Shown one piece after another: positions 56,325-64,000 of a DNA stretch of 64,000 nucleotides. The translations under genes and the position numbers were made by a program. Under the pieces are notes generated by a model that saw only the letters and a program-made list of their open reading frames with translations, made no database searches and was not told where the DNA came from. Origin of the DNA: Metamycoplasma subdolum (GTDB lineage Bacteria > Bacillota_I > Bacilli_A > Mycoplasmatales > Metamycoplasmataceae); NCBI RefSeq assembly GCF_033546815.1, contig NZ_CP137846.1, positions 62,001 to 126,000 on the forward strand, read 5' to 3'. How positions within the stretch are numbered: position 1 is the stretch's first letter; each line of letters begins with the position of its first letter.

Positions 56325-58127
56325 ATGACTAATGATAAAATTAGAAACTTTGCAATTATAGCTCATATAGATCACGGCAAGTCAACTTTAGCTGACCGTA
56401 TTTTAGAATATACAAACACTATTTCTGCAAGAGAACTTAAACCTCAAATTCTTGATTCAATGGACCTTGAACAAGAAAGAGGAATTACCATTAAACTTAA
56501 TGCAATTCAAATTAAATACAAAGACTATATTTTTCACTTAATTGATACTCCAGGACATGTTGACTTTACTTATGAAGTTAGTAGATCTTTAGCAGCATGT
56601 GAAGGTGCACTTTTATTAGTTGATGCTACACAAGGAATTCAAGCTCAAACACTTGCTAATGTTTATTTAGCAATGGAACACAACCTTGAAATTGTCCCAA
56701 TAATTAATAAAATTGATCTTCCTTCTTCTGACCCAGAAAGAGTTAAAAATGAAATTGAATCAATCATCGGAATTGATGCTTCAGATGCCATTTTAATTTC
56801 AGCAAAAACTGGTCAAAATATTGATAAAGTAATTGAAGCAATAATTGAAAGAATTCCTGCTCCGAAAGAAGCAGATAAAACCAAACCTCTTGAAGCATTA
56901 ATTTTCGACAGTTATTTTGATAATTACCGTGGTGTTGTTGTGCTTGCTAGGATATTTAATGGTGAGGTAAAAGTTGGTGATGAAATTTACTTTATGCAAA
57001 CTAAAAAAAGATATTTTGTCACTGAACTTGGAGTTAAAAATCCAAGCGAAATTAAAAAAGAAAAACTAGAAGCAGGCGAAGTTGGATGAATTGCCGCTTC
57101 TATTCGTGATGTTAAAACAGTTGCTGTGGGAGATACAATAACTTTACAAAATAATAAAGTTGCATTTCCGCTTCCTGGCTATAAAAAACTTAATCCTGTA
57201 GTTTATACTGGTTTTTATCCAGTTGATACCCGTGATTATAATGATTTAAAAGATGCTTTAGAAAAAATAAGTTTATCCGATTCATCAATTATTTGGGAGC
57301 CTGAAACTTCAAAAGCACTTGGTTTTGGTTTTCGGATTGGTTTTCTTGGATTGCTACATATGGATGTTTTACAAGAAAGGCTTGAAAGAGAATTTAATTT
57401 AGATATTATTGCAACCGCTCCATCAGTTGAATTTGTTGTAACCCTTACGAACGGCGACATTGAATATATAACAAATCCTTCTCTTTTTCCAGATAGATCT
57501 TTAATTAAAACAATTGAGGAACCTTATATTCGTGCAAGTATTTACTTAACTGATGAATATTTAGGTCCAATTATGGAACTTTGTCAAACAAAAAGGGGAA
57601 AATATGTTGGAATTGAGTATCTTGACGCTTGAAGAAGAAAGTTAATTTATGAACTTCCACTTAATGAAACAATCTTTGATTTCTTTGATTTGATGAAAAG
57701 TTATTCTAAAGGTTATGCTTCTTTTGAATACGATCACATTGGACTAAAAGAAAGCGATTTGGTTAAGGTTGATATTTTACTTAATGGTGAAAAAATTGAT
57801 GCACTCGCAATGATTGTACACCGCGAGTTTGCTTACAATAAAAGTCGTGAACTTTGTGAAAAATTAAAGGAAGTTATTCCTAGACAGAACTTTGAAATCC
57901 CAGTTCAAGCTGCAATTGGTGCTAAAATAATAGCAAGAGAAACAATAAAAGCATATAGAAAAGATGTAACTGCAAAACTTTATGGTGGAGACGTTACTAG
58001 AAGACAAAAATTACTTAAAAAACAAAAGCTTGGAAAGAAAAGAATGAAATCAATTGGAACCGTTGAAGTTCCTCAAGATGCATTTCTAGCAATTTTAAAA
58101 ACTGACACTGGAAAGAAGAAGGAGTAG
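56325..58127 (+). CDS. lepA: Elongation factor 4 (LepA)
   Basis: The product has 600 residues, full length. EF4 is a translational GTPase that acts on stalled ribosomes. G1 [10 protein letters not shown] (about 11-20), G2 ERGITIK, G3 DTPGHVDF, G4 NKIDLP (about 128-133), and the LepA-specific C-terminal domain with [47 protein letters not shown]. Its last bases hold the AAGGAG for the following gene. TGA codons code for Trp at two places. Confidence 0.97.
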
Positions 58128-58128
58128 T

Positions 58129-59082
58129 ATGGATTTAAAACCAATTATTAGTGGTGAAGGAAAGATTATTAACAATATTACTCTCAATGAAAGTAGTGTT
58201 GCAAGTCAAATTAATGTTCAAAATCCTGCACTTGCTACAAGCGAATTTAACGTTACACAGAAGCCAATTTTCGGAAAACAACGTGACGATGAAACAATTG
58301 AAACTCGTGCTCTTTCTAAAGTTAATCGCAAAATGCTTGATCCTGAAGGCGTGATTCCAAATGGAGTTTATAGACTCTTTAGACTTGAAAAAAGAATTAA
58401 ACTTTCAATGTTGCTTTTAAACTTAATATTTGCCTTTTCTTGTTTGATAATTTGTATTCTTTTTGCAGCATTTCCTAAACTTTTTGTAAAAGGTGAACAA
58501 AAAATTCTTTGAACTTGATATATTGTTCCCGTTGCTTTAGGAATCATCACATTTACTATATTTACTATAGAAACTATTGAACTTTTGGGCATTAACAATC
58601 AAATTAAAACCTATCGAGATAGTATAAGAATTGGTCAAATATCTACGCCCGCTTTTATTCCTAAGCTTTATTTAAAATTAATAATGAAGCAAGTGAGAAG
58701 AACATGACTTTTGGTTGCAATATTATTTTATGTTGGACTTTTCACATTAATTTTCTGAGCCTTGCAAGATGCAACTTGAGGTGCTCTAAAATGAAAAGAA
58801 TGAATTCACAAATCTTTTCCAAATCCCAACAATGTTGTATATATTTTATGTGCCGTTATGGCTTCTGCAATTATTCTATTTATAGTTGGCACTATTTTAA
58901 GAAAGAAAAGACTAACTGATATTCAATCATTTTTTTCAAATGAAGTTATTGATTACAATCAACTTCAAGTGCAAAAAAGTAATGCACATAAATTTTGAGC
59001 AAAAGTATTTTTTATAAGTATTCTAGTTTTACTAGTAATTCCATTTATCATCTATATAATTGTTAAAAAAGTAAAAAAATAA
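58129..59082 (+). CDS. Four-span membrane protein of unknown function
   Basis: The product has 317 residues. The first 105 residues are polar (with NPALATSEFNVTQKPIFG), then membrane segments at about 108-128, 137-160, 205-225, 243-263 and 290-312. It starts one base after the lepA stop, so it belongs to the lepA transcript, and is followed by a UPF0154 gene. I vaguely associate this kind of protein with a mycoplasma MSC_0882-type membrane family but cannot confirm it. Several TGA codons code for Trp. Confidence 0.75.
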
Positions 59083-59098
59083 ATTAAAAGGAGAAAAC

Positions 59099-59329
59099 AT
59101 GATTTCAATGAATTGAGCTATTCCACTTATGGTGCTTCTTCCTATTATTGCCCTTGCTGGTGGAATATTTATTGGACTAACTATAGCTAAAAAGAAATAT
59201 GAAAAAACATTAAAAGAAAACCCCCCTATTACTGAAAAAATGATTCGTGTAATGTTCCAACAAATGGGAAGAAAAGCAAGTGAATCCCAAATTAAACAAG
59301 TTATGCGGTCAATGAAAAATGCGAAATAG
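59099..59329 (+). CDS. UPF0154 family small membrane protein (YneF-like)
   Basis: The product has 76 residues. One N-terminal membrane segment (MVLLPIIALAGGIFIGLTIA), then KKKYEKTLKENPPITEKMIR and VMFQQMGRKASESQIKQVMR, which are the family signature. The start at 59099 follows AAAAGGAGAAAAC and includes one TGA-coded Trp, which moves it upstream of the ATG at 59129. Role unknown in general. It is the last gene of the lepA operon. Confidence 0.9.
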
Positions 59330-59330
59330 A

Positions 59331-59360
59331 AATGTGGCTAAAAACCACATTTTTTAATTA
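59331..59360 (+). terminator. Terminator of the lepA operon
   Basis: AATGTGG-CTAAAAA-CCACATT followed by TTTT. Confidence 0.8.
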
Positions 59361-59437
59361 TTTTTTCTCGTAAAAAATAATTAAACAATTATATAAAAAA
59401 CTACTTTAAATTAGGTTGATTTCAATTTTTAATTTGC

Positions 59438-59443
59438 TATAAT
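59438..59443 (+). promoter_or_regulatory. Extended -10 promoter for the DUF4177/NERD gene pair
   Basis: TGC-TATAAT with TTGATT at 59417 as a possible -35 (15-base spacer). Confidence 0.5.
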
Positions 59444-59474
59444 TTTTGCGGTTATAAGAAAAGGCGGTAATGAA

Positions 59475-59630
59475 ATGTATGAATATAAAGTCATGGATGC
59501 TTCATCATCAAAAGATGCAGAGTATAAAATGAATTTAATGGCAAAAGAAGGTTGAAAAGTGACCAGCGTTGTTTATTGAATGAGATGAGTTGTTCGCTTG
59601 ATTATAACCTTTGAACGAGAAATTAAATAA
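59475..59630 (+). CDS. DUF4177-like small protein
   Basis: The product has 51 residues with four TGA-coded Trp. The beginning MYEYKVMDASSSKDAEYKMN, then AKEGWKVTSVVYWMRW and the end LIITFEREIK follow the DUF4177 pattern (YxYkv, helix, eGWelv, strand, KRe). RBS AAGGCGG. An ATG at 59470 is in another frame. No function is known for the family. It is followed closely by the NERD gene. Confidence 0.7.
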
Positions 59631-59655
59631 ATTAAAACAAAACAAAGATAAAGAT

Positions 59656-60393
59656 ATGAATTGAAAAATTTTAGCAATAGTATTTGCAGTAGCAATATTT
59701 GCTGTAATTTTAGTATTACTCTTATTTTTCCTTCTAAAGAAGAAAAATGATCATAACAAAACTAAAAATAATGAATCTAAATTGAATTTTAAATCATTTT
59801 TTACAGAGCCCTTCGATCAAGCAACTGGTAAAGAAATGAATGAGATTAGAGGAATTCAAGGTGAAAATATTGTAAATAGTTATTTAAATCGTTTGGTTCT
59901 AAATGATGAATATTTATTAACAAATGTACTTTTGCCAGTTAGAAAAGGTAATACTGAAATTGATAGCATTTTAATAACAAGAAAAGGTATTTTTTGCATT
60001 GAAATCAAAAACTGAATAGGTAAAATTATTGGAAATGATGCAGATTTAGAATGAATTCAAATTTATAGAGATGCGAGGAAAGAGAGTAAACTTCACAAAA
60101 ATCCCGTTAAGCAAAATGAAAAGCATTGTGGAGTTTTGAGCAAATATTTAAATTATGATTTCAAAGTTTATAATCTTGTGCTTTTTTCAAATATTGAAGA
60201 TGGAAGCAAATTATTTTCTGAATGAACTTTTGACATAAAATACTTTTATAAAAATTACCATACTTTACCCGACATTTTAAGTGATGAACAAATTCAAAAA
60301 GCTGCTTCAGTTTTAATTGAATATCAAGCAAATACTACTCAACTTGAAATGCACAAAAAAGAAATAAAAAGTAATTTTAGTGATAATAATTAA
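59656..60393 (+). CDS. Membrane-anchored NERD-domain protein
   Basis: The product has 245 residues. Membrane segment at about residues 4-29, a basic stretch (LKKKNDHNK), then a NERD (nuclease-related) domain: IRGIQGENIVNSYLNRLV near residues 63-80 and VRKGNTEIDSILITRKGIFCIEIKNW (given here as two pieces, TEIDSILITRKG and FCIEIKNW), which hold the Glu, Asp and Glu-x-Lys typical of this fold. A role in nucleic-acid handling is suggested by the family, not proven. TGA codons code for Trp at four places. It ends at a bidirectional terminator. Confidence 0.85.
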
Positions 60394-60410
60394 TAATCAA
60401 GAAAGCAACA

Positions 60411-60439
60411 AAAAAAACGTGGCTTGGCCACTTTTTTTG
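60411..60439. terminator. Bidirectional terminator between convergent genes
   Basis: GTGGC-TTG-GCCAC with seven A before it and seven T behind it. Confidence 0.75.
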
Positions 60440-60454
60440 TTTTATTAAGTTCAA

Positions 60455-60931
60455 TTAATTTAAGATTCCGCTGTCTTCTTCATCATTTTCTGGATTGTTT
60501 TTAAAAGGTTCAGAAGTGAAACTTTTTGATGATTTTTTACTCTTTTTATTTCCTAAAATTTCTTCAACTGCATCAAAAAGTTTATCAGCAAATTCTTGTT
60601 GCATTCTTTCATCATTTACAAAGTTTGGAGGAAGTAAATCTCTTACTTTATTGGCATTATTAACAAGGTCTTTGTAATAGTTTCTAATTTGTTCGTCGCT
60701 TCATCCATCTTGTTTCATTGATTGAATAACAATTTCAATTGATTTCATAAATTGTTCTTCAGCTTCTTTGAAGATTGAGTCTAAAGCATCTGGCTTAAAA
60801 TCGTTAAGCAAACCTTCAATTTCATCCTCGTTCATTTTTTGAGGATCAACGCCGATTTTGTCAAATAATTTATTGATTTTTTCTTCTATTTCTTTAGCCT
60901 TGTCTTTGTTCTTTTTTTCTTTGTTTTCCAT
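60455..60931 (-). CDS. Hypothetical charged protein
   Basis: The product has 158 residues, hydrophilic, with many Lys, Glu and Asp and an acidic end (NNPENDEEDSGILN). It has no signal, membrane segment or known motif; most of it should be helical. The start at 60931 is chosen for AGGTGG before the ATG; an upstream in-frame ATG at 60976 would overlap the preceding gene. It is 22 bases behind the Cof-type phosphatase gene and probably co-transcribed. One TGA codes for Trp. Confidence 0.75.
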
Positions 60932-60953
60932 AATTCCACCTATAATAATTTTA

Positions 60954-61856
60954 TTATTTATTTTGCTTATCTTCAAATTCAGCGAACATATATTTTTTAA
61001 CTACATTTTTAAATCTATATAGATAATCTAAAATTGCTTCTCCAACACCATTTTGATCAGGTGCTGAAGTGTGATATTTTGCCGTTTTAATTATTGCTTC
61101 AGAGCTACCTGACATTGCATATGAAAAGTCGGTTAATTCAATCATTGAAAGATCATTGTTAGAATCACCAATTGTCATATACTCATTTAATTGAATTTCT
61201 TCTTTATTATAAATGTTTTTTGACATTCACACTATTGCATCACCCTTGCTTACATTTTCCTCTAAAATTTCTAAATTCACAAATGTGTGAGTGATCTCAA
61301 TCCCTTTGATATTGCTTAATTCTTCTCTGAATTTTTCTAAATCAGCGTGATAGGTTTTTCTTTCGCCGGCATAGACTTCAATTTTTAAAGGATTAATTTT
61401 TTCTCCGCTATATAGTTTAGGTCTTATTTTTTTAGTTTTTTCACCAGTAAAATGGTAATCAAAAATCTCAGTTAATCAGATTGTTTCTTTGGTTGAAAAA
61501 TAGTAATCCTTTTCATCTCAAAAAATTAGAAGATAATTGTGCTTTTTACTAAGTTCATAAATTTCTTGAAAGATCTTAAAATCTATTGCTTTTTTGTAAA
61601 TAGTTTCTTTAGTTTTTAAATCAATTACTTGTGCTCCAGATGAACCTATAAAATATCTTGAAGGAACTTTTTGAATCAATTTTTGCATTCTTTCTTCAAA
61701 AGGATTTCCTGTGCAGAGATTAAAATCAGCACCATTTTTTATAGCAAATTCAATGTCTTTTAAAGTTTCATCCATTACATGAAAAGTTCTAGTGTATAAA
61801 GTGCCATCGATGTCTGAAAAAATAATTGGTTTTTTGTTATTAGTAGTGGCTAACAT
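60954..61856 (-). CDS. Cof-type HAD phosphatase
   Basis: The product has 300 residues. HAD motif I IIFSDIDGTLYTR (about 11-23) with both Asp, motif II near SSGAQVI, and motif III/IV YMTIGDSNNDLSMIELTDFS (about residues 226-245) with a type IIB (Cof) cap between. Such enzymes dephosphorylate sugar phosphates, nucleotides or cofactors; the substrate here is not known. TGA codons code for Trp. Its first 17 bases overlap the end of the preceding lipoprotein gene. Confidence 0.92.
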
Positions 61857-62475
61857 TTCCCATTCCTTTCTTCTTTCTCATAATTGCTTTTATGATTACA
61901 TATAAGATTATTGAAAATATTATAATTGAGGGAACTGTTCATTGAACTATTTTGTAAATTTTTGCTCTCTTTTCAAGTTTTGCCTTTATTTTCGCCTCAT
62001 CTTTAAATCCATTAACATCAATTTTATGAGATGAATAAATGAAGTAATAATCTTTTCCTTCAAAGTTATGTTTTGCCTTATCTTTTGGAGTAATGAAAAT
62101 TTCAAATCTCATTTTTAAATCATCTAAAACATATGAAAAAATAACGATAGTATATTTTTTTTTAAAATCAACTTTATCAACTTTTGTTCAAAAGAAAGAA
62201 GTTGGTTTGATTCAAGTACTATCAATTAATTTTTGATTTAAAAATTTTTGATGATAATCTCTAATAAAATATTTGTCCTTTTCTTGAGGAATTTCAAAAT
62301 CTTCAAATTTAAGATTTTTAATTTCTTCATCAGCAATTTTGAATGTTGGATCATCCATTGGTTTAGTTAAATATTTTTCAGGTAATTTAACATTGCAAGA
62401 TGCACTAATAATAGGAAGAGCAACTGGCACTGAAATTAAAGGCGAAAGCATAAGTATTTTCTTGATTTTTTTCAT
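61840..62475 (-). CDS. Lipoprotein with C-terminal membrane segment
   Basis: The product has 211 residues. Signal peptide MKKIKKILMLSPLISVPVAL with lipobox SASC (Cys 27). A small extracellular domain follows (YTIVIFSYVLDDLKMRFEIF), then a hydrophobic segment at about 174-197 (WTVPSIIIFSIILYVIIKAI) and a basic tail (MRKKKGMGNVSH). Holding both a lipid anchor and a C-terminal membrane span is unusual. It is the first gene of a three-gene minus-strand group. No family recognised. Confidence 0.75.
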
Positions 62476-62552
62476 AATTTAAAATTATAAGAAATAAGTT
62501 AAATTAATAACGAATTTAGGAAAACTTTGCAAAAAAGCGTTACAGTATGTTT

Positions 62553-63485
62553 TTATTGATTTAGTTCTAAATAACAATTTTCAATTAAAAAATTAATAAT
62601 TTTTTCTGATTTATTCTCATAATATTCAAGAAGTAAATCTCTATATTCATCAAGCTTATCCACTGGAACTACAATTATTCCCAAACCTTTACTAATTAAA
62701 AAATGATTTCCAAAAATTACAGCAGTTCTCTTATTACCATCTAAAAATGTTTGAACTTTCATTAAATATGAAATTAGACGAGCAGCTTTTTCAACATCTG
62801 AAAATGATTTGTTTTTAATTATTGTTTCAATATTTTCCTTAATTTGATTTTCAAAAGGAAGCGGTGGTAAATAAGTTGAACCGCTTATTGTTACTGCTAC
62901 TTTTCTAATTTTGCCAGCATCATATGAAATTGATTCTTGGACCAATGCATTGATTTGACAAAGAATTGAAAAATTTGAAGGATAAGTTATTACATCTTTA
63001 TCTAAAATAAATTCTCAAGCATGTTTTAAATTTAATATTTTTTGAACATCCAAAGCATTCATATCATTGACTCTTCCGCCGTTTAAAAGAGTTTTTATTT
63101 GAGCATAAGTTATGAAAATGCCTTCAAGTTTTGATTGCTTATAGATTGAATCGACTAGGTTTCTACTTGCAAGATCAATATTTAGTTTGACTTTTTCGTT
63201 TAAATTTTTAGGTTTGTAATTTAAAGAATCAGTTCTTTTTCTAAGCTCTTTTAATCTTTTCTTGAGCACTCTTACTTTCAAATTATTTCTTTGAATTAAA
63301 TTAAAAAGTTCGTCACTAAATTCACCAACATATTTTGTTTGGAGTCTCCCACTTGTTCTAAAATGAACGTAAATAAACTTTTTGTTATTCGTTTGTCTTA
63401 TTTCTATAGATCCATGAACTAGAGATTCAATTGTTTCAGTAATTGAATTTATTTCATTTCTTATTGTGATGTAATTTTCGGCCAT
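62553..63485 (-). CDS. Fic family protein with altered active-site motif
   Basis: The product has 310 residues from the ATG at 63485, which follows GGAGGT; an ATG at 63506 would add seven residues. The N-terminal half has a SKLEGIFITYAQIKTLLNGG block (about 135-154), the usual first helix of class II Fic proteins (inhibitory-helix type). The Fic core motif reads VQTFLDGNKRTAVIFGNHFL (about residues 242-261). Standard Fic enzymes have HPFxxGNGR; here the catalytic His is Gln. AMP transfer (Fic) or phosphotransfer (Doc) is therefore doubtful. A single TGA codes for Trp in the middle. Confidence 0.82.
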
Positions 63486-63598
63486 TGCAACCTCCATGTG
63501 AAACATTTTTAATTATTTTGTTACACAAAAGAAATTCATTGATGAATTTAAAGTGAATAATGTGGTTAAATAATGCCAATAAAAAATGTAAAAATTTT

Positions 63599-64000
63599 CT
63601 ACTTCAATTTCATATAATATTTTTTAACAGAGCTATATTTTAATTCTTTGAAGAAAATTTTTCCCGCAATGGTAGGGTTAAGCTGTCGAACAGAATTTAT
63701 ATCAAATTTTACACTTGAACCTAAATCCTTACAATTATCTAAAAATACAAAAAATAATGGGTTAATTTTATATCCTGAAATTTTGCCATCACTGCCCCTT
63801 GCTATTCTAAAATCTAAAACGTCTTTATTAACTATAGCTTGATGATCATCAACTTTTGCACCTATTTTATTTAAAAAGTTTCTTAAAGCATTTGGAGTTC
63901 ATACACAATAATGATTTCTTCCCGCCGGTCTTATTTCACCTTGAATTTCAGCTCATCTGCTAACTTGATTGGCGGGTATCATTGTTAAAGAGCCATCAAT
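63599..64000 (-). CDS. Unrecognised protein, N-terminus outside the window
   Basis: The frame is open from the right edge to a TAG at 63599 (133 residues visible), with two TGA-coded Trp. Visible features: VSRWAEIQGEIRPAGRNHYC near the cut, WTPNALRNFLNKIGAKVDD, then DFRIARGSDGKISGYKINPL and LNPTIAGKIFFKELKY. It is soluble and basic, with a nucleic-acid-binding flavour, and could be part of a restriction-type endonuclease, but I do not recognise the family. It is transcribed toward the Fic gene. Confidence 0.55.

Noticed and set aside
63648-63842. Plus-strand frame of 64 codons near the right end
   Set aside because: It lies opposite a longer minus-strand frame that is open to the window edge and has mycoplasma-like codon use; no ribosome-binding site or promoter is seen on the plus strand.

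Overview
The window is a strongly AT-rich mollicute chromosome segment that uses UGA for tryptophan. Nearly every conserved gene (alaS, dnaE, lepA, hrcA, both P-type ATPases, the ABC genes) reads through several in-frame TGA codons and ends only at TAA or TAG. The 16S rRNA is of the Mycoplasma hominis type. A hinT-P60-P80 cluster and a 23S rRNA with A at E. coli position 2057 and U at 2610 (the natural macrolide-resistance pattern described for M. hominis) also place it in or near Metamycoplasma (the M. hominis group). The species is not decided.

Layout. 1-5.6 kb: end of a membrane protein gene, recO, and the minus-strand P80-P60-hinT operon. 5.8-16.1 kb: a degenerate LicD-like gene, then a two-gene ABC export-type system with a 2,787-residue FtsX/MacB-like permease. 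16.3-19 kb: prs-rsmG, a stand-alone Smr gene and an orphan PhnC-like ATPase. 19.1-27 kb: mgtA with a leader that carries a short ORF, then the operon alaS-ruvX-hypothetical-putative methyltransferase-greA. 27.2-32.1 kb: a 16S-23S rRNA operon with clear processing stems and neither a spacer tRNA nor an adjoining 5S. 32.3-35.2 kb: three tandem paralogous membrane proteins. 35.3-41.4 kb: replication genes (dnaE, a PolA-type 5'-3' exonuclease, a DnaB/DnaD-like protein, a DnaI-like protein). 41.5-43.6 kb: tRNA-Cys and tRNA-Arg, then CIRCE-hrcA-grpE. 44-53.2 kb: an ABC-importer operon (P68-like lipoprotein, surface nuclease, ATPase with a long coiled-coil insert, two permeases, a 60-residue membrane protein), followed by a second P68-like lipoprotein. 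53.2-64 kb: a Ca2+-type P-ATPase, lepA, small membrane proteins, a NERD-domain protein, a Cof-type phosphatase, a lipoprotein, a Fic protein and an unrecognised partial gene.

How the genes work together. The nuclease operon looks like a capture unit: a surface lipoprotein and a surface nuclease feed a binding-protein-dependent importer, which suits an organism that must scavenge nucleic-acid precursors; the substrate is inferred. The giant permease and its ATPase form a MacB/Lol-like mechanotransmission system. hrcA-grpE is heat-shock controlled through a degenerate CIRCE. The P60/P80/HinT cluster couples a cytosolic nucleotide hydrolase to surface proteins.

Regulation. Many genes have good Shine-Dalgarno sequences. 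Several others (LicD-like, Smr, PhnC-like, dnaE, the second P68-like lipoprotein) have a TATAAT box ending 6-8 bases before the ATG, so they should give leaderless mRNAs. Hairpin terminators with T runs are frequent and mark the operon ends. A run of 20 A residues upstream of the P68-like operon is a candidate phase-variation site.
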